Shown: in pieces, positions 47,733 through 58,896 of the stretch | Numbering within the stretch: the first letter of the stretch is position 1 | How the letters are laid out: every line of letters begins with the position of its first letter | Assembly: GCF_011075055.1 (NCBI RefSeq) | Contig: NC_058147.1 | Coordinates: forward strand, 9,858,001-9,922,000 | Reading direction: 5' to 3' | Length of the DNA: 64,000 nt | From: Mangifera indica | Taxonomy: Eukaryota > Streptophyta > Magnoliopsida > Sapindales > Anacardiaceae | Program-made: the position numbers and the translations under genes | The notes under the pieces: generated by a model | Database searches by the model: none | Seen by the model: the letters and a program-made list of their open reading frames with translations, nothing else | What the model was told of the DNA's origin: nothing

Positions 47733-48722
47733 TCATTGAGCCATTATCTGTTTGATAAAATTATGGGTACTTCCACTGTCAATGAGGACATGAAATTTTT
47801 GGTCGCCAATTTCACCCACCAATCGAAGCGATCGAGGATTAATTTGTCCAGCAAACGCATTTAGGCTTGAAATGTCCCCTGTAACCATTTCTTTGATTGG
47901 CTTTACCAATTGTGTCTCCTTTATTGGCATATCTTCAACATTGTCGGTGCCCATTAGCATTAGATACTTACTACGATAGCAATGATTAGGCCCATATTTT
48001 TTGTCACAGTTATAGCACAACCCTTTTTCAAGTTTTTCTTGGAGTTCACTTGGCGTTAGGCGATGAATAGGGAGGTTCGGAGAAGGTAAAAGAGGTGGTA
48101 GTGGTGAAGGTTTTAATGGTTGGAAGTTGCTTGTTTGGGAGGTATTTGGCTGCAATGTTTGTGGTTTTGTGGACATTATTGTGGAAGGAGGATGTGGTGT
48201 TGGTTTGCTGGGTAGGGAATTCCATTTACTCCAAGGTCGAGTACTTAATTTGCTCTCCTCATTACGGGCTTCAAATGACCGAGTTAAGGCAAATGCCTCC
48301 ATTAAGGAGGAAGGTCTATTGAATAATAACTCCCTCCGAATTTCTAGTTTCAGTCCAGTAATAAAAAAACTAATTAATAATGGTTCCAAAATGCCGGTCA
48401 CCTTATTCATCAAATCTTCAAAAGCGGATTGGAACTCAGCAACAGTAGTGGTTTGTGTCAATTTTGAAAGGTTTCCTTGGTGATCTTCATACATAGATGA
48501 GCCAAAATGGTGTTTAAGATTAGTCAAAAACTCCTTCCAAGTGGTCAGCAATTGGTTAGCCTTCATCCATTGATACCAGCTGGCGGCTCTACCTTCCATA
48601 TGGAAAGAAGCTATTAGAAGTCGTAACTGTTCGAGTGTCCCATGGAAATCAAAAAACTCCTCAATTCGAAAAACCCAGCCATTAGGATCACTTCCATCAA
48701 ATTTTGGGACCTCTATTTTCAT
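47733..48722 (-). CDS. Chromovirus gag with zinc knuckle and protease start
   Basis: The open frame of 329 codons starts at an ATG (48722). It contains the gag core (FDGSDPNGWVFRIEEFFDFH, AASWYQWMK, LTQTTTVAEFQSAFEDLMNK), a Pro-rich linker, a knuckle CYNCDKKYGPNHCYRS (CX2C then H, C) and the protease motif LIDSGSTHNFI with the catalytic DSG. It ends at a stop right after IMAQ, where the protease should continue. Upstream, a frame from about 48967 with two stops may be the original N-terminus. In an intact element gag would form the particle shell. Confidence 0.85.
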   Translation of the reverse strand: MKIEVPKFDGSDPNGWVFRIEEFFDFHGTLEQLRLLIASFHMEGRAASWYQWMKANQLLTTWKEFLTNLKHHFGSSMYEDHQGNLSKLTQTTTVAEFQSAFEDLMNKVTGILEPLLISFFITGLKLEIRRELLFNRPSSLMEAFALTRSFEARNEESKLSTRPWSKWNSLPSKPTPHPPSTIMSTKPQTLQPNTSQTSNFQPLKPSPLPPLLPSPNLPIHRLTPSELQEKLEKGLCYNCDKKYGPNHCYRSKYLMLMGTDNVEDMPIKETQLVKPIKEMVTGDISSLNAFAGQINPRSLRLVGEIGDQKFHVLIDSGSTHNFIKQIMAQ

Positions 48723-48996
48723 AGATTATAACATCGACGAAATTTCTGTCCCACTTGAAAACGTCTTTGATGAAGCCGTCACCTTAGATGAGTTACCATC
48801 AGGTCTGGTTTGGTTCGAAGAAGTCTCTTGAATCTGTGATCTTAAGTCTTCCAAACGGTTGTCAACCGAAGCCATATATTGTTGTAACGTTTGGTGGATG
48901 GAAATAGTTTGGCCTTCAAATTGAGCCTACAGAGCCTTCACTGTCTCTATCAATTCTGTATTTGACATCGTCAGTTCTCTCAACGAAAGCACCAAT

Positions 48997-49552
48997 TGAT
49001 ACGACCCTCTTACAATTCTTGAACTATAGGCTGGTCGTAAATAAAGCCACTCTTCGAGTGAATGTTAGCTCCGATTAAAAAGACTGAGAAGAAAAAGTTG
49101 GAGAGGAAGAAGGAAAGGTAGCAAGAAGGAGAATATGGAGAGCAATATTATTCTCTGCTATTTTCCGAAATACAAAAGCCAGATATATATGTATGATTCC
49201 ACTCTTAAGATAACTATTATGACAATCAATCATGATAAATACAAAAACAAGATATATATGACTCCACTAACATGATAATGTCAAACTAAATTAAATAAAA
49301 CTTACTAATTATATTTGCTCTCATCCATACTAGATAAGTTTATTTCATCTAATGAAATCATTGAGCCACATAGGTGGCTTCCCAGTCCTTTTTGGATAAT
49401 TGTTGGATGGCACTTGTTGGATCCCTTCCTGGACATCAATATTGGACTGGTCCTCATTATTTTTCTTTTGTTGTTCTTGCACCTGCCATTCATCTTCTGT
49501 ATTCTGTTGCTTCTGTTCCGCTTGCTCCAAGTGTATAACTTTGGTTGTATCA
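48997..49552 (-). repeat. 5' LTR of chromovirus, read through by TNL-2 exon 7
   Basis: 556 bp; starts TGATACAACC at 49552 on the minus strand. The TNL-2 last exon runs directly into it and stays open for about 80 codons until a stop at 49305. The element has the same orientation as TNL-2. Confidence 0.95.
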
Positions 49553-52500
49553 CACATCCTTTCAGTTTTACCCCATCATTGTTTGCAGGGTTCAGCTTAT
49601 TTGTGCATGTCTTATCCCTTGTTGATCCAATTAAATATTGAGGAATTTCATTCAAATCAGAAGTAAATCTACTGGATTCATTGGGGCTTGGGTTGAAATT
49701 ATTTGCACTTGGATTGAACTCTTCCACTTCTTTCTCCTCGTGTTGTAGTTGATGCAACCCAGAACTTTTCTCATCCAAATTCATAATATAGCGAAACAAA
49801 AAGGATATATTAGAAATCAAGATCAAACATAATCAATGCAATTCATATGTATCAGGAAAAGATAAAACCTATTTTATTCTATATATAAGATTACGGGAAA
49901 TCATATTTTTAAAGAAACCATTACTTAATCATAGACAGTATAGAAGGTACGTATGTTATTTAATTACCTTGAGCTAGATTCTCCTATAAAGAAATTTGAA
50001 GATTTAAATCCCTTGGAGTATGCTTCCTTATGCTCTTCATCGATTATAGAGTATCTTATGGTATCAGGAAAGATAAAACATATTTAGTATATATTATAAC
50101 TTTACTAGAAAACATATTAAGTATATAATATAACTTTACTAGAAAACATATTTTAAAGAAGAAGCAAATGCTTAATTATAGGCAATAAAGAAGGTATATA
50201 TACCTTGAGCTAGATTCACCTTTAAAGAACTTTGAAGATCTAAACCCTTTGGAGACAGAATTGGATCCCTTCCTGGACATCAATATTGGACTGGTCCTCA
50301 TTATTTTTCTTTTGTTGTTCTTGCACCTGCCATTCATCTTCTGTATTCTGTTGCTTCTGTTCCGCTTGCCCCAAGTGTATAACTTTGGTTGTATCACACA
50401 TCTTTTCAGTTTTACCCCATCATTGTTTGCAGGGTTCAGCTTATTTGTGCCTGTCTTATCCCTTGTTGATCCAATTAAATATTGAGGAATTTCATTCAAA
50501 TCAGAAGTAAATCTACTGGATTCATTGGGGCTTGGGTTGAAATTATTTGCACTTGGATTGAACTCTTCCACTTCTTTCTCCTCGTGTTGTCGTTGATGCA
50601 ACCCAGAACTTTTCTCATCCAAATTCATAATATAGCGAAACAAAAAGGATATATTAGAAATCAAGATCAAACATAATCAATGCAATTCATATGTATCAGG
50701 AAAAGATAAAACCTATTTTAATCTATATATAAGATTACGGGAAATCATATTTTTAAAGAAACCATTACTTAATCATAGACAGTATAGAAGGTACGTATGT
50801 TATTTAATTACCTTGAGCTAGATTCTCCTATAAAGTAATTTGAAGATTTAAATCCCTTGGAGTATGCTTCCTTATGCTCTTCATCGATTATGGAGTATCT
50901 TATGGTATCAGGAAAGATAAAACATATTTAGTATATATTATAACTTTACTAGAAAACATATTAAGTATATAATATAACTTTACTAGAAAACATATTTTAA
51001 AGAAGAAGCAAATGCTTAATTATAGGCAATAAAGAAGGTATATATACCTTGAGCTAGATTCACCTTTAAAGAACTTTGAAGATCTAAACCCTTTGGAGAC
51101 AGAATATGCTTCCTCTTGCACTTCCTCTTCATCAATGATGGTACATGTTGATCTTGTCATAGGTTCATTAAATTCTTGAGTGAACACCAAACGGACCCCG
51201 CACTTCTTTATCCTTTTGACCCCAGATTTGGTTATATTTTTTTGCTCAGGTGTGAAAGTGATAATGGCCTCCGTGTCGCAGGAGAATTCAAAAACTTCAC
51301 ATGTATTGCAATTGTACCCCAGTAATACGTGATCCGATTTAATATATGTCGGTCCAACGGAAAGCAGTTTTTTATCAAATGTCATGTATTCGTTTAGGCA
51401 TTTCACGAGAAACTCATACTCGACATTCAAGAAATTACTTGAACCTTGGCCTTTGACAATGACACAGAAGACAAAACCCAGAAATTTCTTATGGTTGAAT
51501 GAACCTTGTGGTAACTCTATGACAGATCCACTACTTTGAATGTTAAACCATTCGGGAATTTCGCTTCCTGGGAAACACATAACACCTTGTGGCTTGCCAG
51601 CAACCTAATACATGTATCATACATAAAAATGGTTAATTTTAATATCATGTCTTTTGTTTTTATATAAGAAAAAGAAATTGAGATACACTGAATGATACCT
51701 TTTCATATTTGAATACTTCAAATTCATCTGAGTACAAATCCAATGCAGCATCATGAAATATGTCTCTGACTACATTCCAATTCAGACTGACGCAATTAGG
51801 GAAGCTGAGTTTCCTTCCGCAATGTCTTTGATTAAGATTTTTCAAACCTGAAATTGCTTTCAGCCTTTTGCAATTATCTGCCCTAAGTTCTTCTATATTA
51901 CTCGGAAGCTTCGGTAAAGACTTAAGCCTATTGCAAACACGTATGTTAAGGAGCTTTAACTTAGAAAGGTTCACGATGCTTGTTGGTAGGTTCTCAAAAT
52001 TGTTTCCTTCTAATTCTAACTCTCTGAGCAAGGATATCCGGTCAAGATTATTGGGCAACTGTGTAAGACTGCAGTGATTCAAGTTCAATCTCCTTAAAAA
52101 TTGCAAACCTGATTGACCTGGTGATAGCGGGCCCGTCATAGATGAAGGTATTTCCCCTATAGAAGTTCCATTAGCTTCCAGCACTTCCAAACTTTGCAAA
52201 TGTCCAATATCTTCAGGCAATATATGAAGCTTTGAACAACCAGAGATACAAATATATTTAAGAGATTTCAATTTAGACATACCGTTTGGAAGACTTCTAA
52301 GGCTTGAACAATCTTTAAGACTCAATCTTACTAGATTGGATGCATTCTCAATTGATGAAGACAACTGTTCTATCGCAGTTCCATCTAAATATAACTCTTC
52401 TATCCTCCGTGGGAACTCTGGAACCATCTTTAGGTAAACCAAACCAGAAAGATTGAGAAATCGAAGATTCAAATTATGGATGCTGCTTGGAAGACTTTCA

Positions 52501-55500
52501 AGCCCTAAACAGTCCTTAGAATTTCCAGTAGCTTCCAGCACTTCCAAACTTTGCAAATGTCCAATATCTTCAGGCAATATATGAAGCTTTGAACAACCAG
52601 AGATACAAATATATTTAAGCGATTTCAATTTAGACAAACCGTTTGGAAGACTTCTAAGGCTTGAACAATCTTTAAGACTCAATCTTACTAGATTGGATGC
52701 ATTCTCAATTGATGAAGACAACTGTTCTATCGCAGTTCTATCTAAATATAACTCTTCTATCCTCCGTGGGAACTCTGGAACCATCTTTAGGTAAACCAAA
52801 CCAGAAAGATCAAGTTGTTGAAGAGATTCCAAATTACAAACACTGCTTGGAAGACTTTCAAGCCACAAACAATCCTTAAGATTCAATTCAACTAGTCTGG
52901 AAGAACTTTCAATGGAAGAAGATAATTCTTTTATCGCAGTTCCATCCAAACACAACTGTTCCATATTACATGCGATCATTGGACAAGTCTCGAGATTAGA
53001 GCAGCCTGAGAGAATAACATCTTTTAAAGACTTGGATTGAAGTCCAGTTGGAAGACTGGTAAGGCTTTTGCAGTTTCTTAGATTCAAATTGACAAGTTTA
53101 TTGAGATTCCGAGTTGGAGGAATGATCTCAGACAAACTTGTACAATCTTCTAGAATTAAACACTCCAGGTTTTGAGCCTCTGAGAGGTCTGGAAGTTCAA
53201 ATAGATGCTCTGAGTGACTTAGGTCAATCAATTTCAAATTAGCAAGATCCTGTAACAAAAAAATAATTAAAATTTACATGGACAAATTGAAAATCTAATA
53301 TTTAAAATGTATAAATGAAAATTATCATATGAAATCAACATATATATACCTTGATACCAGTCCATTGTTTAAGCTCGCTGTGACGCATTTTAAGTACAAC
53401 AAGGTTCTGAGGATAAAATTTCGAAGGCAGTGATTGGAATGGATAAAAATCCCAGAAGAGGCATCTTAATTCTGTGAAATCAGATTGCAGACCTTCAAAA
53501 CCATGCACATTATTATATTTTCCTTCGTATTTTGACGTATCCACTATCAATAATCTTAGATAATCCATCTTTGAGAAAGCATGAGGATTTAAATCTGTCA
53601 CTCTTATTTCAGACATATTAAATCGTACGCCTTGTATTTTATCAGTTCCCTATAATCAAAATCAAAATGATGAGTTAACAACATAATTACTTAAAAGAAA
53701 TATATATTCCTCCCAGAAGAACCACCCCAAGCCCCGTTACCACAAGAACTAATGTAAGAGGAAATATGCATAAGGTTTTTTTTTTTAAATTTGTTGAATA
53801 CATTTTCCCACAATTTTTTCTCTATCAAAATGAAAGAAACCAAAGACTTCTAATTATACTTTAAAATTAAAATGATAATCTCCTAGATATAACAATTGGT
53901 ATAAAATAGAAGCTGAAAGCTAATTTTTTTGGTACATACCTTATTCTTGTTCAATACATTGTAGACATCATTATCAAGCCACAATCGACTACGTTCACCC
54001 AGTTTATTCAAGGATTCTTGTCGAACAATTTCCATGCCCATTTCTTGAAGCAAATCATGTACTCTTACCTCTCTATATGTAATAGTTATGAGAGCTCTAT
54101 CAATAAGTACTCTCAATCCAATACTTGAAGAGAATATACGAACTAGACATTCATCCCATCCATTGAAGAAGCATGCGATATCTAGAAATAAATTCTTTTC
54201 TTCAACATCTAATCCATCATAACTTATTTTAAGTACCGTTTGGATATCTTGATTTGGACAATTTTTTAATTTTTCCAATGTACTTTCCCATTCATATTTT
54301 TCTCTATTAAGTAGAAAAGAACCCAAGACTTTAAGAGCTAATGGTACACCTTTAGCATAACGTATTACTTGATTTGACAGCTCCATATAATCTTCATCGA
54401 TGGGATGGTTTTGTTTGAAGGCATGTTGGCTAAACAGTTGAAAAGATTCATCATCATATAATCCTTTAATCTCACATATTCTATCATGATCCACATTACA
54501 ACTAACAAGTACCTGTTTATCTCTTGTTGTTATAATGATTTGACTTCCTGCACCCAAGTTTTCCAAGTCTCCAATCAATTCATTTATTTGATTTATATGT
54601 GTTACATCATCAAAAACAATGAGAACTTTTTTCCTCCCAAGTCTTTCTATTGTGGAAGCATGCCTTATATTGGGGTGTTCATCCTCTAATAATGTAGAAA
54701 GAAGTTTTTCTTGCAACTGAATTGGTCCATGTTTCTCCGATTCTTCCCTAATGTTTTGAATAAAATAAAAACCTTCAAACTGACTTGAAATTTCATTGAA
54801 GACTGCATTGGCAATAGTTGTTTTACCAATGCCTCCCATGCCCCAAATTCCTACTTTGCATACATTACTCGACCCATTAGATAATAAAGATTTAATTGTC
54901 CGAACCTTCATTGCTACTCCAACCAAGTTCTTGCAACCAGAACACATATTATTCAATCTCTTCAAAACATCTTTAATAATTTTCTCTATAAGTGTTGATT
55001 CAAGCCTACAATTGAAACATCAAATAATTAAATTTGAAGATTAATATATAACTTATTTGGTTTAAAAAAAAAAAGAATATACTTCACATAAAAATTAAAG
55101 TCTAGATATTATAGCCATCACATAACTATAATCCCCTATTGAATTATATTTATCCTAAACAGAAAAAAAAAAAAAAAAAAGCCATAAAGCAATATTAGTA
55201 GAGTTAGACAATTTTTAACACAATCCATTAACTCAACTCAATATGAAAAAAATCATATTAGGATTGAGTCTTTTTACACCAAATACAATTTGAATTATCT
55301 TTGGGTTAATCTAATTTGAATTAAATCATGATCGGATTAATACGAAATCAACTCAAAGTAATTAGAATGATTTTAAAAAATTGACCAATATTAAAAAACA
55401 AGTCAAATACAAATATATATTTTGTATTTTTACAGGCTTCAATAAAATAATTATTCATCTCAAATGAGTTTTCACTATGTTAATTATTAAAACATATTCA

Positions 55501-56875
55501 AAAGCTAAAAAGAATACAGAATTGATTTTAAACATCAAGTAATTTCATTTTATTATTAAAACATCCCTTAATATTATATATGTGAAATTTTAATTCAACC
55601 ACAAAACAATTTAAAAGGGTAATTTCGATAATTACAATACAAATAAATAACATTAATAATAAATTCCACCAATATATTTTTAAATATAAGTAGAGAAATA
55701 TAATAATAAAAAAATATTAGAATTAAAAGAAAAAAGGAAAATAGTATTTGTTTTTGTATTTTATATGTTTGTAGGTATTTTTATCAATACAGCTTATTTA
55801 AATATATTATGTTTGGTAGGTAATATCTTTATAATTAACTTTGAAATATTCAGATATTTATATTTAACCATATATTGTATATTGTATCGTTTGATTTGTG
55901 TATGTTTTTTTTTTTTTTTCATTGATGTATTTATATATTTTCATTATTTAATTATTTATTTGTGTTAATTAATTGAGGTTTTTTATTCAAAAGACAAAAT
56001 AAGCAAACAATTAAATTGCAATAGTGAAATTTTGTTTTGAAAAAGGTATATTTTTGTGTCAAAATGTGATTTTTAGAGTAAAATCTACGTTTTCTTTTGA
56101 CAAAACATGTTTTTTTAATGTTAAAACTGATTATTTCGCAACAAATTATTTTATTACATAGAGAAATGTATTATTTCGTAACAAATGTACAAAAGTTAAT
56201 ATTCAGGATTGAAAAATTTTTCATACAATCTATTTCAATAAGCTTATGGCCGAGAGTTTCTAATCCAAAATCTAAAATGATACGATACGAATAAAGTTTG
56301 ATAACACGAACTGCCTAATCTTAAGATTAGAATTTCAGTAAAAATAAATCAAAGCTTAGAACTTCAGTGAAAATAAATCAAAGTATAAGGATTCACCTAA
56401 CAATATTTGAATCAAACCCAGATATATTGGCAGCTTCCGTCAAAGCATTCCTCCATCTCCGTCCCTGCAACATCTCTTCCTCCGTCTGAAATCGTACCTC
56501 AAGCTTAGCAAGTGCATCTCCAAAACTTCCAGTTTGCTTCCTTACATCTGAAGGATCTGCATGATAGAAAATGGGTATCACGATCTGACCATATTTTTCC
56601 TTACATTCGAGGATCTTTACAAGTTCTTGAAGACACCATTTAGAAGAAGCATAGTTTTTAGAGAAAATGATGATTGAAATCTTTGATCCTTCAATTGCTT
56701 CCACAAGAGATGACGAAATCCAGTCTCCTCTTCTAAGTCCATCATCAATGAAAGTTTTAATCTTCATTCTACACAAAGCTGCATTGAGGTGGCTGGTAAA
56801 CCCGTTGCGAGTGTCCTCCCCTCTGAAACTAAGAAAAACATCGTAAATTACTTGAGGACGAGAAGAAGAAGCCAT
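49305..56875 (-). CDS. TNL-2: TIR-NBS-LRR receptor with LTR-derived C-terminus
   Basis: Inverted sister of TNL-1. Proposed exons (minus): 56875-56397, 55005-53940, 53649-53350, 53249-51699, 51604-51048, 50898-50812, 50608-50204, 50054-49968, 49764-49305; GT/AG junctions, consistent phases, open for 1663 residues. TIR: YDVFLSFRGEDTRNG, DDGLRRGDW, SKWCLQELVKI, which keeps the catalytic-type Glu but has Gln before it. NB-ARC: GMGGIGKTT, VLIVFDDV, GVPLALKVLG, LFLDIACFF, and VHD in place of MHD. LRR exon 4 contains two nearly identical 119-residue blocks. Exon 5 is the C-JID. The tail differs from TNL-1: an 844-bp tandem duplication yields an extra chimeric exon (50608-50204), and the final exon runs into the chromovirus LTR after VKLKGC, so CaaX is lost. 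Start is the ATG at 56875. Exons 1-5 are secure; the use of the duplicated tail exons needs transcript evidence. Confidence 0.85.
49417..51104 (-). repeat. 844-bp tandem duplication at the TNL-2 3' end
   Basis: Unit A (about 49417-50260) and unit B (about 50261-51104) are near-identical direct copies offset by exactly 844. Each contains, on the minus strand, the end of exon 5, exon 6, exon 7 and the first 136 bp of the chromovirus LTR. Because both include LTR sequence, the duplication arose after the retroelement inserted. Confidence 0.95.
50261..50396 (-). repeat. Isolated chromovirus LTR fragment inside TNL-2
   Basis: 136 bp equal to the first bases of the 5' LTR (49552-49417), carried into the gene by the 844-bp duplication. 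It is open in the exon 7 frame and joins exon 7 to the tail end of exon 5. Confidence 0.95.
52176..52818 (-). repeat. Homogenised LRR duplication in TNL-2 exon 4
   Basis: 52176-52460 and 52533-52817, offset 357 bp (119 codons), differ at only about four positions. In TNL-1 the corresponding two blocks are clearly diverged (for example GLLTVKFVLGIP against GLVYLKIVPEFP). Confidence 0.85.
53941..56396. other. TNL-2 intron 1 with AT-rich low complexity
   Basis: Covers the exon 2 side too; the intron itself is 55006-56396. No hAT element is present, in contrast to TNL-1. Poly-A/poly-T tracts at 55161-55180 and 55908-55918 give spurious open frames. Confidence 0.5.
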
Positions 56876-57170
56876 CGAATTGCTTGAAGCAATCAAGTCT
56901 CTTAAGTTTGGGAAAATGTTTACTAGCGTTCACTTCAAGCAGATCGATTAATTAATAAACATATATTATTTCTTCATGCGTTGGAGCATGATAATTTTTT
57001 ATTTAGTAAACGAATCACAGAGCTTCGTGGTAATTACAGATAAATTTCTCTGCTTTGTCTTTATTTCTTTTCAGCTGTCAATTTTGACTGGAAGTTTTCT
57101 ACGCTTGATTCGATTCTATATGTACTTTCTTTGTCTGTCCTTTCTGGGGAATTGCCTGGCTTTGCACAAT
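56876..57170 (-). promoter_or_regulatory. 5' flank / leader of TNL-2
   Basis: Reverse complement aligns with 9075-9367 upstream of TNL-1 (TAATTACCAC, AAAAAATTATCAT, TTGATTGCTTCAAGCAATTC just before the ATG). Homology fades beyond about 57170, the outer limit of the right arm. No TATA box can be assigned with confidence. Confidence 0.5.
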
Positions 57171-57639
57171 ATTCTAGGCTTGTCTTATATTTTTAGGGTA
57201 GTCAAACCAGTAGTTCATAAATCAACGATTTCGATTCAAAATTATTGATTCATGATTCAAAAAAATAAAAATTTTAAATCAAACTCATTATAGGATAGTT
57301 AGTAATCGGTTTAAAACTGATGATTCCAATTTATAGCCTCAATTCAAAATTAATATTGAACTGTTAATTTAAATACATGGTCTTAATTTATTTTTTAATT
57401 AATAGTTATAATAATTAAAAATTTAAAAAATCTTTGAACTTAATTTTTTAATAAAGCTTTTTATGTGTCCTCCTGAGGTTTAGAAGAATCAAAGCGTACG
57501 TAATTCTTTTACCTTCGCGTATCCAAAGCTGGCGGTATCCGTTTATCTTATCATTCACCTTTGTTATCTTAACTACTGATTCCTGTCATCTAACTATCCG
57601 TAGTTAAATTAAGGAGTTCATCATTGAAGTCCACTTTTA

Positions 57640-57850
57640 TATCTTGTTAGCGTAATTTGGCTTTTGTCTAATCGTCCATGCATACTTAAGCTTCAATAGA
57701 TTCAAGAGTCAAACTTGATCCTCTCTCATCCAATATATTGTCCCCTTGACTAAAAGTTTGTTCCATTGCGACAATTAATACTAATGCTGCTAAGACTCGT
57801 TTAACAATAGTTACTAATGTTAAAAAGGTTAATGCATGTCGACTTCACCA
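57640..57850 (-). pseudogene. hAT transposase C-terminal (hATC) scrap
   Basis: On the minus strand AALVLIVAMEQTFSQGDNIL followed by DERGSSLTLESIEA matches the hATC dimerisation motif (family form ASExxFSxGxxVLDxxRSxLxPxxIEAL). Stops follow at once. It is unrelated to the hAT copy in TNL-1 intron 1, whose hATC part is missing, but could come from a similar element. Confidence 0.65.
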
Positions 57851-58311
57851 TTCTAGAACTAGAAAGTCTTTACTTATATTGCTGTCACCAAACTAAAAAG
57901 TAATGGTCAGATAAATATCAAGCTCTAAGGTAGAGTTTGATGTTCCTCTTGGTCTTTTGTTTTTTTGTATTATAATACGATCATCATAACTAATATTTTG
58001 AGTTGGTGATAAGAAAATAAGTGATAAAGAAAAAAAAGAATCACTTTGGTTACTATAAACTAATGAATATTAAATATAATATAATTACATATATTTATAA
58101 TATAATATTAAATGAAAGGAAGATACTACTCGATAGTCTTCTAAGCGCAACCGAGCGGCAAGAAGCTCGATGAGTTAAGTTGATAAGGGCAAGAACAGAA
58201 AATTTATTAAACATCAAGTTCGTGAATGGAGTCCTTCAAATCTCTCCTTGGCATGTACACGTTTACACAGAAAGTCTCTTGAGAACACTCATTGCATTTG
58301 AGGTATCGTGT

Positions 58312-58664
58312 CCATGTGTCAATACACATCACCTCCTCTGTTCTCCTCGTAAGGGGGAGATGGCTATAATGTAATAAATGGAAAAATCAAATCCTCAAAT
58401 GAGGAAATACAAGTTTTTAAAGCTAAGCTTGGGAAATTATATGTTTTCAAAAGGCCAGAATACTTATTCCCGCTCAAAGGTTACTCTATTGGAAAAATCT
58501 CATCCATTAACTTTGAAAAATCAAAATATCCATATATTATTAAGTTATATTAGCATCCTATATTAGTTTAACTGTAAATTCCTAATTTACTCTTTTTACA
58601 AGATTACTGTCATAAATTGGTACTTTCCTCCCTTGGTACTCAAACCAGAAATCAAATTAATTCA
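58312..58664 (+). repeat. Direct repeat copy 1 (350 bp)
   Basis: Near-identical to 61824-62170 in the same orientation (CAATACACATCACCT...TTGGGAAATTATATGTTTTC...CTCCCTTGGTACTCAAACC). It abuts a TIR-domain fragment. LTR-like pairing 3.5 kb apart with gag sequence between is possible but the ends are not TG...CA. Confidence 0.75.
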
Positions 58665-58689
58665 AAACTCTGACTTTCTATTCACTTTC

Positions 58690-58896
58690 CTGACCAAAAA
58701 AAAAATTGCACTCATAATCTTGGTCTTCTATGAAACGGATCCAGCCAACGTAAGAAACCAAACTGGCACTTTTGGGAAAGCATTTTCTGAGCATGAAGAA
58801 CGGTTTAAGGATGATCCAGAGAAGTTGCAGAGATGGAGGACTGCTTTGACGGCCGCTGGCAACATATCTGGCTTTGATTCAAAGATTAGTAGCTAA
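58690..58896 (+). pseudogene. TIR-domain C-terminal fragment
   Basis: LVFYETDPANVRNQTGTFGK followed by AFSEHEERFKDD and QRWRTALTAAGNISGFDSK is the second half of a plant TIR domain, aligned with TNL-1 residues 100-160. The first half is missing, replaced at the left by the 350-bp repeat. The donor site is gone: TNL-1 has TTAG followed by GTGA, here the sequence is TTAG followed by TAGC, giving a stop. It is a fourth trace of the TNL family at the window's right side, on the plus strand. Confidence 0.8.

Larger units (their letters stand above)
43886..49552 (-). mobile_element. Ty3/gypsy chromovirus, two LTRs, inserted in TNL-2
   Basis: Full-length structure of 5667 bp: LTRs at 43886-44438 and 48997-49552 starting TGATAC and ending GTATCA, flanked by a perfect 5-bp target duplication CACAT (43881-43885, 49553-49557). 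On the minus strand it runs 5' LTR, ATTGGTGCTTTCG (primer-binding position), gag, protease, RT, RNase H, integrase, chromodomain, purine tract GGAGTAGGGAA and 3' LTR. The chromodomain after integrase places it in the chromoviruses. By eye the LTRs differ at about two dozen positions plus a 3-bp gap, so it is not brand new. Coding regions contain several stops. Confidence 0.95.

Noticed and set aside
48095..48483. Plus-strand open frames opposite chromovirus gag
   Set aside because: Antisense shadows of a well-supported gag gene.
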